Shown: positions 51,909 through 61,347, counted from the first letter of the stretch. The stretch: 64,000 nucleotides of DNA from Nitrosopumilus sp. (GCA_029862745.1 JAOTWS010000001.1:124001-188000); one strand, 5' to 3'. Translations and numbers: made by a program. The notes: generated by a model from the sequence alone, not told the origin.

Positions 51909-54467
51909 ATGCAAGTAAACATAGAAGAGGTTAAAAAAATTGAAACAATGCCACCGTCAATGTTGGTATCTGCTACATATGAAAACAATTCTAAATCTGC
52001 AGTACTCAAATTTTATGAACCAAAATCACAGAAATTAATTTTATGGAAAGACGAGACAAATCACAAACCCTATTGTTATTCAAGACTATCACCAGATGAA
52101 TTAGACTTTCTTCAAGAAAGAGATGACGTCATAGAAATCAAAACTGTTCAAAAATATGATTTGCTAAAAGATGAGGAGATAGATATATCAAAAATCACAG
52201 TAGAAGATCCTTTAGCAATTGGAGGTACTGCAGGAGACAAAAGTATCAGAAACATAATTGAAACATGGGAATCTGACATCAAATATTATGAAAATTATCT
52301 TTATGACAGGAAATTAATTGTTGGAAGATATTATGAAGTGGTAGATGGGAATATCCGACCACATGATTTGGAAATTTCCGATGAAGTAAAGATTGCACTG
52401 AAAAGTTTGCTGTGGGATAAGGTTGACAGTGAAAGTATGGTAAATGAGGGTGAATTTAAAAAATACATTACAGAATGGGCAGATTTGTTAAATCAACCAA
52501 TCCCCAAAATTAAAAGACTCAGTCTAGATATTGAAGTTGAAGCAGAGATTGGAAGAATCCCAGATCCAAAAATTGCTGAAAAGAAAGTCACCGCGATTGG
52601 ATTGAAAGGATCAAATGAGTTTGATCAGATTTTTGTTCTCAAAACAGAGGGAACAGAAGAGGGAATAAACGAACTTGAACAAAATGTCAAAATTACATTC
52701 TATGATTCAGATAAAGAAAAAGAAATGATACAAGATGCGTTTGAGTTAATCAAGGAATTTCCATTTGTTGTAACATACAACGGAGATGAATTCGATTTAC
52801 CATATTTATATAACAGAGCAGAAAGACTTGGAATTAAAAATTCAGAAAATCCATTTTACATGATGAGAAATTCAGCAACACTGAAGAAAGGTGTACATCT
52901 TGATTTGTATAGAACACTTTCAAACCGTTCATTTCAAATCTATGCTTTTAGTCAAAAATACACAGACTTTTCATTAAACAGCGTTTCAAAGGCCTTACTT
53001 GGAAAAGAAAAAATAGATTATGGTTTAGAGTTTGACGAATTATCCCTCTATCAAACTGCGAATTATTGTTACAATGATGCTCTTTTGACGTATGAACTTA
53101 CCAGTTTTAATAGAGATTTACTAATGGATTTACTTGTAATCATTGCAAGAATTGGCAGAATGCCAATTGATGATATTGCAAGAATGGGTGTTTCTCAATG
53201 GATAAGGAGCCTACTATACTATGAGCACAGAAGAAGAAATTGTCTAATTCCAAAAAGAGAGGAGCTTGAAAGAAGATCAGAAGGAGTGATGTCTGATGCA
53301 GTGATAAAAGATAAGAAATACCGAGGAGGTCTAGTTGTTGAACCTAAAGAAGGGATTCATTTTGATGTAGTAGTTATGGATTTTGCAAGTCTATATCCAA
53401 GTATCATCAAAGTGAGAAATCTATCTTATGAGACAGTAAGATGTGTTCACGAAGAATGCAAGAAGAATACAATTCCAGAAACAAACCATTGGGCATGTAC
53501 AAAGAAAAATGGCCTAACCTCAATGATAATTGGTTCACTTAGAGATTTGAGGGTAAACTACTACAAAAGTCTCTCAAAGAAATCAACACTTACAGATGAT
53601 CAAAGACAGCAATACACAGTAGTAAGCCAAGCACTTAAGGTAATTCTCAATGCCAGTTATGGTGTGATGGGTGCAGAGATATTTCCTTTGTATTTCCTTC
53701 CAGTAGCAGAAGCAACAACCGCAATAGGTAGATACACAATCCTAGAGACAATTAAGAATTGTGAAAAAACTGGAATTGAAGTACTCTACGGTGACACAGA
53801 TTCATTATTTATCAAAAAACCAAATGAAGATCAAATTCACAAAGTAATAGAGCAAGCAAAAAAGAATCACGGAGTAGATTTAGAGATTGACAAAGTGTAT
53901 AGATATTGTGTATTAAGTAACAGAAAGAAAAACTATCTAGGAGTAACTACAGATGGAAAAGTGGATGTCAAAGGATTAACAGGAAAAAAATCGCATACAC
54001 CTCCATTTATCAAAAAATTATTTTATGAATTATTGGATGTGTTATCTAAAGTTCAAACAATAGAAGATTTTGTAAAAGCAAAAAAAGACATATCAGAAAA
54101 AATTTCAACATGTGGCAAAAAAGTAGAGGCTAAAGAAATACCATTAAAAGACCTGACATTTAATGTGATGTTAAGCAAAGCGCCTTCAGAGTATGTCAAA
54201 ACAATTCCACAACACATTAGAGCAGCAAGACAGCTTGAAACAATAAGAGAGGTAAAAAGAGGAGACAAGATATCATTTGTCAAAATTCTAAACAAACCAG
54301 GTGTAAAGCCAGTAGAGATGGCAAAAAAAGAAGAGATTGATTCAAAAAAATACATGGAGTTTATGGAGGCAACACTAGAACAGATTACATCATCAATGGA
54401 TTTAGATTTTGATGTAATACTTGGGAAACCAAAACAGACTGGAATGGATCAATTTTTTTGGAGTTAG
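51909..54467 (+). CDS. polB: Family B DNA polymerase (PolB)
   Basis: 852-residue replicative-type polymerase. The 3'-5' exonuclease starts at RLSLDIEVEAEIGRIPDPK (DIE, near residue 204); Exo II and III are TYNGDEFDLPYLYNR and YCYNDALLTYEL. Polymerase motifs are DFASLYPSIIKVRN (A, about 491), KVILNASYGVMGAE (B, about 577) and YGDTDSLFI (C, about 627). The last residues KQTGMDQFFWS contain QTGMDQFF, a standard PCNA-interacting (PIP) box. No intein. Second gene of the 51377-55453 operon. Confidence 0.97.
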   Translation: MQVNIEEVKKIETMPPSMLVSATYENNSKSAVLKFYEPKSQKLILWKDETNHKPYCYSRLSPDELDFLQERDDVIEIKTVQKYDLLKDEEIDISKITVEDPLAIGGTAGDKSIRNIIETWESDIKYYENYLYDRKLIVGRYYEVVDGNIRPHDLEISDEVKIALKSLLWDKVDSESMVNEGEFKKYITEWADLLNQPIPKIKRLSLDIEVEAEIGRIPDPKIAEKKVTAIGLKGSNEFDQIFVLKTEGTEEGINELEQNVKITFYDSDKEKEMIQDAFELIKEFPFVVTYNGDEFDLPYLYNRAERLGIKNSENPFYMMRNSATLKKGVHLDLYRTLSNRSFQIYAFSQKYTDFSLNSVSKALLGKEKIDYGLEFDELSLYQTANYCYNDALLTYELTSFNRDLLMDLLVIIARIGRMPIDDIARMGVSQWIRSLLYYEHRRRNCLIPKREELERRSEGVMSDAVIKDKKYRGGLVVEPKEGIHFDVVVMDFASLYPSIIKVRNLSYETVRCVHEECKKNTIPETNHWACTKKNGLTSMIIGSLRDLRVNYYKSLSKKSTLTDDQRQQYTVVSQALKVILNASYGVMGAEIFPLYFLPVAEATTAIGRYTILETIKNCEKTGIEVLYGDTDSLFIKKPNEDQIHKVIEQAKKNHGVDLEIDKVYRYCVLSNRKKNYLGVTTDGKVDVKGLTGKKSHTPPFIKKLFYELLDVLSKVQTIEDFVKAKKDISEKISTCGKKVEAKEIPLKDLTFNVMLSKAPSEYVKTIPQHIRAARQLETIREVKRGDKISFVKILNKPGVKPVEMAKKEEIDSKKYMEFMEATLEQITSSMDLDFDVILGKPKQTGMDQFFWS

Positions 54468-54475
54468 TGTAATAC

Positions 54476-54763
54476 ATGGAAGTTAATGGAATGCTACTTA
54501 CTATATTAGGAATTTCTGCAGGAGTGCTCATCCTAACAGGATGGGTAGAACAAATTTACAAAGGATATAAAACAAAGAGCATGAAAGACATTTCAAAATT
54601 CTTAATGATATTCATATCAGCTGGTGCAATTTTATGGCTGATTTATGGATTAATAATTTTAGACGTGTTCATTATTGGGACAAATATTGCAGCAATAATT
54701 CTAATGTTGATAGTTCTTTTAATGAAAAGGAGATATGATGAGATGCTGCAAAGAAAACAATAA
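54476..54763 (+). CDS. SemiSWEET / PQ-loop transporter subunit, 95 aa
   Basis: Three membrane helices: LLTILGISAGVLILTGWVEQ, DISKFLMIFISAGAILWLIY and IIGTNIAAIILMLIVLLM. The first helix ends GWVEQIYKGYKTKSMKDIS, a PQ-loop variant typical of MtN3/SemiSWEET half-transporters that dimerise to move sugars or small solutes. Eight bases after polB and 33 before the isomerase, so part of the operon. Confidence 0.88.
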   Translation: MEVNGMLLTILGISAGVLILTGWVEQIYKGYKTKSMKDISKFLMIFISAGAILWLIYGLIILDVFIIGTNIAAIILMLIVLLMKRRYDEMLQRKQ

Positions 54764-54796
54764 AGAATTAAATAGAATGCAAGAAGATTCACGAGG

Positions 54797-55453
54797 ATGT
54801 TTGTAATTAACTGTAAAAATTATGATGAGATTGCAGGAGAAAAGATAATTAAATTTGTAAAGATAGCTGAAAAGATTTCCAAAAAATACAAAGTAAAAAT
54901 CGCAATATCTCCACCTCAGCATTTAATTGGACTAGTTGCAAATAGTTCAATTCTAATTTTTGCACAACACATTGATGACTATAAGGTTGGAAGCACTACA
55001 GGCTATATCATTCCAGAATTGCTAAAAAAGTCCAAAGTTAAAGGATCACTGATCAACCACAGTGAGCACAGAATCTCAAGTAGTGAAATTCAAAAATTGG
55101 TTTTGAAATTAAAAGAATTAAAGATGATATCGATTGTTTGTGTAAAAGACGTTACAGAAGTGAAAAAGTATTCAAAATTAAACCCAGATTATATTGCTAT
55201 AGAGCCCCCAGAATTAATTGGATCTGGTAAAGCAGTGTCCAAAGAAAAACCAGAATTAATTGAAAAAGCTGCTAAGGCAGTAGAAAGTGCAAAAAACAAC
55301 ACGAAATTACTTTGTGGTGCAGGAATTGTATCAGGTCAGGATGTTGCAAAGGCATTAGAGTTAGGATCAAAAGGAATACTAGTAGCAAGTGGGATAGTCA
55401 AGGCAAAAGATTGGAGTAAGATAATGTCTGAATTTGCCAAATCAATGACTTGA
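54797..55453 (+). CDS. tpiA: Triosephosphate isomerase, archaeal short form
   Basis: Interconverts glyceraldehyde-3-phosphate and dihydroxyacetone phosphate in gluconeogenesis. Conserved residues: Lys in INCKNY (near residue 7), His in INHSEHRISS (catalytic, near 91), and Glu in YIAIEPPELIG (near 138); the C-terminal phosphate loop LCGAGIVSG is present. 218 residues is the short archaeal length. Last gene of the polB operon, which is an unusual pairing of replication and central metabolism. Confidence 0.96.
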   Translation: MFVINCKNYDEIAGEKIIKFVKIAEKISKKYKVKIAISPPQHLIGLVANSSILIFAQHIDDYKVGSTTGYIIPELLKKSKVKGSLINHSEHRISSSEIQKLVLKLKELKMISIVCVKDVTEVKKYSKLNPDYIAIEPPELIGSGKAVSKEKPELIEKAAKAVESAKNNTKLLCGAGIVSGQDVAKALELGSKGILVASGIVKAKDWSKIMSEFAKSMT

Positions 55454-55534
55454 TATGAATTCTCATTTGTAATTTATCAGATAAATGTCAGGTAAAACAT
55501 TGTTACGTATCACTTGATAACAACATCTTTTGTT

Positions 55535-55681
55535 CTAATATTCAGAATTTTTAATTATGTCAGTAATCGTTAGTTCAACTTCTTTAGGCCTTCTACGTTC
55601 TTCAGACATGTAAAAAGACTGTAATTGCTTTACTTGATCAAAAAAAGAGGAACTCCCATAGTTAGAAAGAAGTACATTTAT
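55535..55681 (-). CDS. Small hypothetical protein, atypical or internal start
   Basis: The frame after a stop at 55688-55690 reads VINVLLSNYGSSSFFDQVKQ then LQSFYMSEERRRPKEVELTI and TDIIKNSEY. It is protein-like but its upper part has no ATG, GTG or TTG; the first good codon is ATA 55679-55681. The only ATG (55607-55609) would give 24 residues. Lies after the convergent tpiA gene. Either an ATA start or a short protein from the internal ATG. Confidence 0.3.
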   Translation of the reverse strand: MNVLLSNYGSSSFFDQVKQLQSFYMSEERRRPKEVELTITDIIKNSEY

Positions 55682-55697
55682 TACTTATAATTAAGAT

Positions 55698-55841
55698 CTA
55701 AACTCTTACTTTCAATGCAAACGCCCCACATTTTGGACACCGATGTTTTTTCAAATATTCTGCATGAGTTTCAGTACGTTTTTTAGAATACGTGATGTGC
55801 TCTCCACAATCTTCACATATACCAAGTAAATCGCCCTTCAT
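55698..55841 (-). CDS. Mini zinc-binding protein, 47 aa
   Basis: C9-x2-C12 (CEDCGEH) and C35-x2-C38 (CPKCGAF) surround a basic helix with His26 and His33. A typical four-Cys zinc ribbon with a finger-like helical insert. The whole protein is the domain. No named family, probably nucleic-acid or protein binding. Confidence 0.6.
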   Translation of the reverse strand: MKGDLLGICEDCGEHITYSKKRTETHAEYLKKHRCPKCGAFALKVRV

Positions 55842-56294
55842 AGATTAATTGTGAAATACTAGTACAAATAATTTCATAATTGTAAAAAACAAAGAAAAAG
55901 TAATCAGGTGTTATTTTGACCATTTAGAGTATCTATACGTCTACTAGATTAAAGAGTGGTTTTCCAGAGGCCGATTTTTATTAGATATATTTGACTGAGC
56001 CAAGAATCTCTTTGCCTGAATTAACATTAAATATTTTTTAAATAATCTGTTGCCTACAAAAGGTATTTAGTTTTAAAAGGATTCAAATTGGTTTTTCTAC
56101 GGGTGCTACAATCACTATAACAAACACCTCTTTTCTCGATTTTGTTAAATTTTAGTCAGTATTAAAATCAATGATTAGGATCATAAGAATAAGGAGGAGT
56201 TCATAACCAAAGCTGCTCAAAGTAGTAATTTTGTGTATTATTAGTGTTGAATTAGTTTAATACCCCCTTTTTTTGATTGATTAATCGTAAAAAA
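55842..56294. other. Intergenic region upstream of ppdK
   Basis: About 450 bases with no confident gene. A minus frame (KIEKRGVCYSDCSTRRKTNL) has a CxxxC pair but no start. TTTAATAC at 56254-56261 is a TATA-like box about 26 bases before position 56284, serving ppdK. Confidence 0.3.
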
Positions 56295-59021
56295 ATGAAA
56301 CAAGTATATTTTTATGATGAAGGGGATGGTAAAAACAAAAAACTCCTAGGAGGAAAAGGAGCTGGTCTATGTGAGATGACCAAACTAAAATTACCAGTAC
56401 CGCCAGGATTTACAATTACTACAGAAGTTTGCAATAGATATTATGAAAATAACAAGAAATTGCCAAAAACACTCATGGCAGAGGTAAAAAAGAACATTGG
56501 AAAGATTGAAAAAAGAACAGGAAAGAAATGGAATTCAAAATTAAATCCTTTACTAGTATCAGTAAGATCAGGGGCTGCAATTTCTATGCCTGGCATGATG
56601 GATACAATATTAAATTTAGGATTAAATGATCAAACCGTATTAGGATTAGCTGAAAAAAGTAACAATCCTAGATTTGCATGGGATTCCTATAGAAGATTTA
56701 TCCAGTTATTTGGCAAGGTAGTATTTGGAGTAGATGACAAGAAATTTGATGATGTGTTAAATGATGCAAAAAGAAAACAAAATGTTGAAGTTGATAGTGA
56801 TTTAAACGAAGAATCACTAAAAGAGATAGTTTCACAATATAAACAAATTTGTGACAATCATACAGGTAGGAAATTTCCAACAGACCCAACAGAACAAGTA
56901 GAGCTTGCAATTAAAGCAGTATTTGGTAGCTGGATGGGAGAAAGAGCAATTGTTTACAGAGAGAAGAATAACATTACAAAAGACATTGCAGATGGAACCG
57001 CAGTAAATATTGTATCAATGGCATTTGGAAATATGGGTGATGATTGTGCTACAGGTGTTGTGTTTACAAGAAGTCCAGAAGATGGAACACGTAAGATCTA
57101 TGGCGAATATCTGATCAACGCCCAAGGCGAAGACGTAGTGGCCGGAGTAAGAACCGGAAAACAAATTGATGGAATGAAAAAAGAGATGCCGGAATCATAT
57201 AACCAATTAGTAAAAACATGTGAAAGATTAGAGAAACATTACAAAGAACCGCAAGATATTGAATTTACAATTGAGCAAGGGAAGTTCTATTTGTTACAGA
57301 CAAGAAATGCAAAGATGAATGCAGTTGGAATGGTAAAAACATCAGTAGATATGGTAAAAGAGAAACTAATTGATAAAAATAGAGCAATTACAAGACTACA
57401 GGCAGAGCAATTAGAGCAATTATTACACAAGAGAATTGATCCTGAAGAAATTAAAAATTACACACAATTAGCAAAAGGCATTGCAGCATCACCAGGAGCT
57501 GCCAGTGGGATTGCAGTATTGGATGTAAAAAGAGCAACCGCAATGGGAGAAAACGGTGCTAAAGTAATTCTAATCAGAGAGGAGACAAAACCTGAAGATG
57601 TTCCAGCATTCTTTGAATCAGTTGGAATTTTAACTAGCAGAGGCGGTAAAACATCTCATGCAGCAGTAGTTGCTAGGGGAATGGGCAAACCATGTATTGT
57701 TGGATGTTCTGAATTAAAGATCGATGTAGATAACAAGCAATGTAGTGTAGATGGTAAAGTAGTCAGAGAAGGAGATTCAATTACAATAGATGGGAGCACA
57801 GGCATTGTGTATATTGGAGACATTCCAACAATAGAGCCAAAAGTTAATGCAGATTTTAAACAGATTCTAGAATGGGCTAAAAATGCAAAAAAGATTGGAA
57901 TAAGAGCAAATGCAGATACCCCAGAAGGAGCAAAACTTGCAAGAGAATTTGGAGGTCAAGGAATTGGATTGTGTAGAACAGAGAGAATGTTCAATGGAAG
58001 TGACAGAATTAATTTATTTGTAGAAATGATCATGGCTGAGAATATTGAGGAGCGAAGTAAAATTCTCAAGAAACTAGGAGAATTACAAAAGAGTGATTTT
58101 ATTGAAATTTTACAAGCAATGGAAGGTTATGAGGTCACAATTAGATTATTAGATCCTCCATTACATGAATTCTTACCAAACCCAGAAGAGTTATCAGAAA
58201 AAATTCGTAAATTAGAATCAAGAAATGAAACAAGTGAAGCCAATGCAGCAAAAACTATCCTAAAGAGAGCAAGGGATCTTGCAGAAATCAATCCAATGAT
58301 GGGACATAGAGGAGTCAGAGTTGGAATTACTTATCCTGAAATTTATGAAATGCAAATCCGTGCAGTCTTTGAAGCATTAGTGGAGTTAACAAAGAAAAAG
58401 GTAAAGGCCCATCCACAGATCATGATTCCACAGATTAGCAGTGTTGCTGAACTGAACCACGTCAAGAGGATTTATGATTCCGTCAAGAAAGAGATTGAAA
58501 CTACGCATAAAATGAAACTAAAAATCAATTTTGGAACAATGATCGAAGTTGTTAGAGCAGCACTAACTGCAAACGAACTTGCAGATACTGCAGAATTCTT
58601 TAGTTTTGGAACCAATGATTTGACACAGGGGACATTTAGTTTTAGCAGAGAAGATGTTGAAGGGAAATTCCTTCCAGAATATATGGAAAAGGAGTTGTTA
58701 GAGAGAAACCCATTCCAATCAATTGATGTTAATGGAGTAGGCAGTTTGATAAAGATAGGAATTGATGCAGGTCGTAGAGTCAGGCAGGGTATGGAAATAG
58801 GAATATGTGGAGAGCATGGAGGAGATCCAAGTTCAATAAAATTTTGCCATGACGCAGGTCTTAGTTATGTGAGTGCATCACCACATAGAATCCCCATAGC
58901 AATAGTAGCTGCAGCTCAAGCCGCAATTGAACAATCTAAACCAAAATCTAAACCAAAATCTAAACCAAAATCTAAACCAAAATCTAAACCAAAATCTAAA
59001 CCAAAATCTAAAAAAAAGTAA
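56295..59021 (+). CDS. ppdK: Pyruvate phosphate dikinase with KPKS-repeat tail
   Basis: Interconverts pyruvate, ATP and phosphate with PEP, AMP and pyrophosphate. N-terminal ATP-grasp part (LLGGKGAGLCEMTKLKLPVP), catalytic phospho-His in GGKTSHAAVVARGMGKPC (about residue 455), PEP/pyruvate barrel with SFGTNDLTQGTFSF and the catalytic Cys in GICGEHGGDP (about 838). Start is ATG 56295 (MKQVYFYDEGDG); the TTG at 56277 adds six basic residues. After IEQSKPKSK the protein ends in six KPKS units and KKK, unusual for PPDK. Likely gluconeogenic here. Confidence 0.96.
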   Translation: MKQVYFYDEGDGKNKKLLGGKGAGLCEMTKLKLPVPPGFTITTEVCNRYYENNKKLPKTLMAEVKKNIGKIEKRTGKKWNSKLNPLLVSVRSGAAISMPGMMDTILNLGLNDQTVLGLAEKSNNPRFAWDSYRRFIQLFGKVVFGVDDKKFDDVLNDAKRKQNVEVDSDLNEESLKEIVSQYKQICDNHTGRKFPTDPTEQVELAIKAVFGSWMGERAIVYREKNNITKDIADGTAVNIVSMAFGNMGDDCATGVVFTRSPEDGTRKIYGEYLINAQGEDVVAGVRTGKQIDGMKKEMPESYNQLVKTCERLEKHYKEPQDIEFTIEQGKFYLLQTRNAKMNAVGMVKTSVDMVKEKLIDKNRAITRLQAEQLEQLLHKRIDPEEIKNYTQLAKGIAASPGAASGIAVLDVKRATAMGENGAKVILIREETKPEDVPAFFESVGILTSRGGKTSHAAVVARGMGKPCIVGCSELKIDVDNKQCSVDGKVVREGDSITIDGSTGIVYIGDIPTIEPKVNADFKQILEWAKNAKKIGIRANADTPEGAKLAREFGGQGIGLCRTERMFNGSDRINLFVEMIMAENIEERSKILKKLGELQKSDFIEILQAMEGYEVTIRLLDPPLHEFLPNPEELSEKIRKLESRNETSEANAAKTILKRARDLAEINPMMGHRGVRVGITYPEIYEMQIRAVFEALVELTKKKVKAHPQIMIPQISSVAELNHVKRIYDSVKKEIETTHKMKLKINFGTMIEVVRAALTANELADTAEFFSFGTNDLTQGTFSFSREDVEGKFLPEYMEKELLERNPFQSIDVNGVGSLIKIGIDAGRRVRQGMEIGICGEHGGDPSSIKFCHDAGLSYVSASPHRIPIAIVAAAQAAIEQSKPKSKPKSKPKSKPKSKPKSKPKSKKK
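58933..59012 (+). repeat. 12-base tandem repeat coding KPKS
   Basis: The unit AAATCTAAACCA is repeated about six times in frame at the 3' end of ppdK, adding (SKPK)n then a lysine run. Near-identical copies at the DNA level point to recent slippage expansion. Confidence 0.85.
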
Positions 59022-59038
59022 AATAAATTATTAGAAAA

Positions 59039-59404
59039 TTACAATAAAGAAATAATCTTTTGTATTATTTCATCATGGTTTGATATGATTTCTGTAGAAA
59101 CCAGTATGATATCCTTTTCATGATAAACATTAATCCATTTCACATGGTCACGTGATTCTACAGACCAATTTGTTTTTCCAAGATTTTTATCAAAAATCCG
59201 ATTCATTTTTGCCTTCAGTAATGCTTCACGATGCAGTAATTTTGTTTCATAAACATTCAGTTGTGGAATCATTCCTTTTTTTCTATGGTATGCTTTTAAT
59301 CTACCACATTTACACAAAATCCCGGCAAATCGTATTGACGTATCTAGATTCAAAACTTTGTTACAAAACTTGCTTTCAGGACTAGGTTCTTCTAATTTTT
59401 GCAC
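59039..59404 (-). CDS. DUF6659-like paralogue, 121 aa
   Basis: Paralogue of the 22443 product: CNKVLNLDTSIRFAGILCKC aligns with CNSVLSVDPKIRFSGVINER, and the long helix and C-terminal strands (WINVYHEKDIILVSTEI) follow. The short polar stretch GRLKAYHRKKGM replaces GRLVAGGMREN. Convergent with ppdK, 17 bases from its stop. Function unknown. Confidence 0.6.
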   Translation of the reverse strand: MQKLEEPSPESKFCNKVLNLDTSIRFAGILCKCGRLKAYHRKKGMIPQLNVYETKLLHREALLKAKMNRIFDKNLGKTNWSVESRDHVKWINVYHEKDIILVSTEIISNHDEIIQKIISLL

Positions 59405-59548
59405 GACTATTATTATTATTTTTAAAAAATAGAAGACAAAAATTAGTTTTGTTGACTAAAGAGTAAAATGCAAAACGTCAGTGTTAGTTACAAACTCATT
59501 TTTGATTAAATACAGGTAACCAAAAATACATGATTTTTCTATTTAAGT

Positions 59549-59905
59549 CTACAAAGATATCTGCATTATCATTCCAAGTTTTGACATTTTTTTCCCAGAT
59601 TCAATGGTAGTGATGATAATTTTATTACACAATGATCTGTACTTTGTAGTTTCTTCACCCATGGTCTCAACGAGGGTTTTAAAAGATTCAGGAAAAGTAA
59701 AATTAAACTGAGAATTACTCATAAATTCTTTTTGTAGTGAAAGGTTTGCGTTTACTATATTTTTCCATGTTTCATAAGATTCATTTTGGAGATCAAATAA
59801 TATTTGTTGAATATGAGGAACTGAATTTTCGATTTCAGAGAAATATTTCTTATAGATTTGCTCAATAACGCTAAAATGATCTTGATTGTCTTTATTTTCA
59901 GCCAT
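59549..59905 (-). CDS. Hypothetical helical protein (phasin-like), 118 aa
   Basis: Amphipathic helices throughout (EQIYKKYFSEIENSVPHIQQ, YETWKNIVNANLSLQKEF), with the general look of phasins that coat storage granules; some members of this phylum have polyhydroxyalkanoate genes, but no such gene is in the window. ATG 59905 (MAENKDNQ) is preferred to 59926. Family assignment is weak. Confidence 0.5.
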   Translation of the reverse strand: MAENKDNQDHFSVIEQIYKKYFSEIENSVPHIQQILFDLQNESYETWKNIVNANLSLQKEFMSNSQFNFTFPESFKTLVETMGEETTKYRSLCNKIIITTIESGKKMSKLGMIMQISL

Positions 59906-60036
59906 AATTTTTCTAGAAAACATCAAAACTTAAACATATTGGCAAAAAATCAAACCAAACCACATTGTCTTATTTTTGAGTATTACTTTCACTATAACCT
60001 AGACCTTTAAACTAAATGTAGCATAAAATTAATTCC

Positions 60037-60120
60037 ATGAGTTACAAGTGCCTGATTTGCAACATAGTTTTAGAAGATCCAAGAGAACTAGAGATGCATT
60101 TGAAAATAGAGCACAAATAG
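60037..60120 (+). CDS. Mini C2H2 zinc finger protein, 27 aa
   Basis: MSYKCLICNIVLEDPRELEM then HLKIEHK: C5-x2-C8-x12-H21-x4-H26. A complete finger in 27 residues, the smallest of the group in this window. The coherent pattern and ATG support it despite its length. Confidence 0.55.
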   Translation: MSYKCLICNIVLEDPRELEMHLKIEHK

Positions 60121-60393
60121 GGTGTGAAAAGAGAATCCAAGTAATCATATACACAAACATGATTTACAATATTTTAGGGTGTAATGCAGAGAGTTTTATA
60201 AAATTAATGCGCTGTTAGTTTTATTCAAATTCTCAAAGACAATCAGGTAAAAAAATTATGCAAGTCTGTTAGAATCATGCAACAAAAATTACGTCAAAAG
60301 ACACAAACATCAAAGTTCAAACATATCTTAGATTGAAATTAACTTAACGTATCCCAAATATTGATAAACTAACTGAACATAATTTCAAATGAG

Positions 60394-60951
60394 TTGTTAC
60401 CAAGAATTGATTCAATAAAGCAAATTAGACAAAAAATAGGAATTACACAAAAAAAACTGGCCACTATGACAGGAGTCAGCACTTCAATGATAAATCAGAT
60501 AGAGTCAGGACGAAGTCAACCAAGTTACGAAACCGCAAAGAAAATTTTTGAGAGTCTGGCAAAATTAGAAGGTGAATCATCATCTCACACAGCTGGAGAT
60601 TTTTGTAGTAAGGATATTGTAAAGTTAAAACCAACAAATACACTTCACGATGCGATCAAAAAAATGCATCAATCATCAATTAGCCAAATTCCAATTTTTG
60701 ATAACATAGATGTAGTTGGAATGATATCTGAAGACGGAATTGTGAAGCACCTGGCAGATTTGGGAGAGGCTGAATTGAAAAAGGCAAAGCTTGCAGATAC
60801 CATGGACCCTGTTCCACCAATTGTGGATTTTGATACACCTGCAAATGTACTAGTACCTCTAATTAGATACTCAAAATGTATTCTAGTTTCAAAGAAATCA
60901 AAAATTGTTGGAATAATCACTGCTTCTGATACTCTAAAAATGATGGAATAA
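60394..60951 (+). CDS. HTH-CBS transcriptional regulator, TTG start, 185 aa
   Basis: Residues 5-60 are an XRE-type helix-turn-helix (QIRQKIGITQKKLATMTGVS, QIESGRSQPSYETAKKIF). Residues about 68-185 are two CBS domains (SSISQIPIFDNIDVVGMISE and KCILVSKKSKIVGIITASDT), which usually bind adenine nucleotides and report energy state. TTG 60394 is used since no ATG precedes the HTH. Convergent with the epimerase gene, with adjacent stops. Confidence 0.88.
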   Translation: MLPRIDSIKQIRQKIGITQKKLATMTGVSTSMINQIESGRSQPSYETAKKIFESLAKLEGESSSHTAGDFCSKDIVKLKPTNTLHDAIKKMHQSSISQIPIFDNIDVVGMISEDGIVKHLADLGEAELKKAKLADTMDPVPPIVDFDTPANVLVPLIRYSKCILVSKKSKIVGIITASDTLKMME

Positions 60952-61347
60952 TTATTTTGGATGAGAACAGAGCTCAGCTAAAACTCCATGCAAGGACTTT
61001 GGATGAATAAAAGTCACTTTAGTTCCAGCAGAGCCAGGTCTGATTTGTCCTAGAAACTGAACACCACAGCCCTCCATTCGATCTACTTCTCCTTCTATAT
61101 TATCAGTTTCTAATGCCATGTGGTGTAAACCTGGACCTTTTTTGTCAAGAAATTTTTTAATTGGGCTTGAGTCATTTGTTGGTTGCATTAATTCCACTCG
61201 ACCATTTTCCAAATGAATAATTGCAACTTTAACACCTTCAGACTCTACTGTTTCAAACTCAACACTATCAACTCCTAATGCTTTCTGGTACACTTTGGCA
61301 GATTCTTCAACATTATTTACTGCAATTGCAATATGATCAATTTTCAT
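60952..61347 (-). CDS. mce: Methylmalonyl-CoA epimerase
   Basis: VOC-fold enzyme converting (S)- to (R)-methylmalonyl-CoA. Signature start KIDHIAIAVNNVEESAKVYQ (metal His), ENGRVELMQPTND and GPGLHHMALETDN (second His and Glu), ending KSLHGVLAELCSH (metal Glu). 131 residues, normal length. In this phylum it serves the 3-hydroxypropionate/4-hydroxybutyrate CO2-fixation cycle. Monocistronic here. Confidence 0.94.
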   Translation of the reverse strand: MKIDHIAIAVNNVEESAKVYQKALGVDSVEFETVESEGVKVAIIHLENGRVELMQPTNDSSPIKKFLDKKGPGLHHMALETDNIEGEVDRMEGCGVQFLGQIRPGSAGTKVTFIHPKSLHGVLAELCSHPK

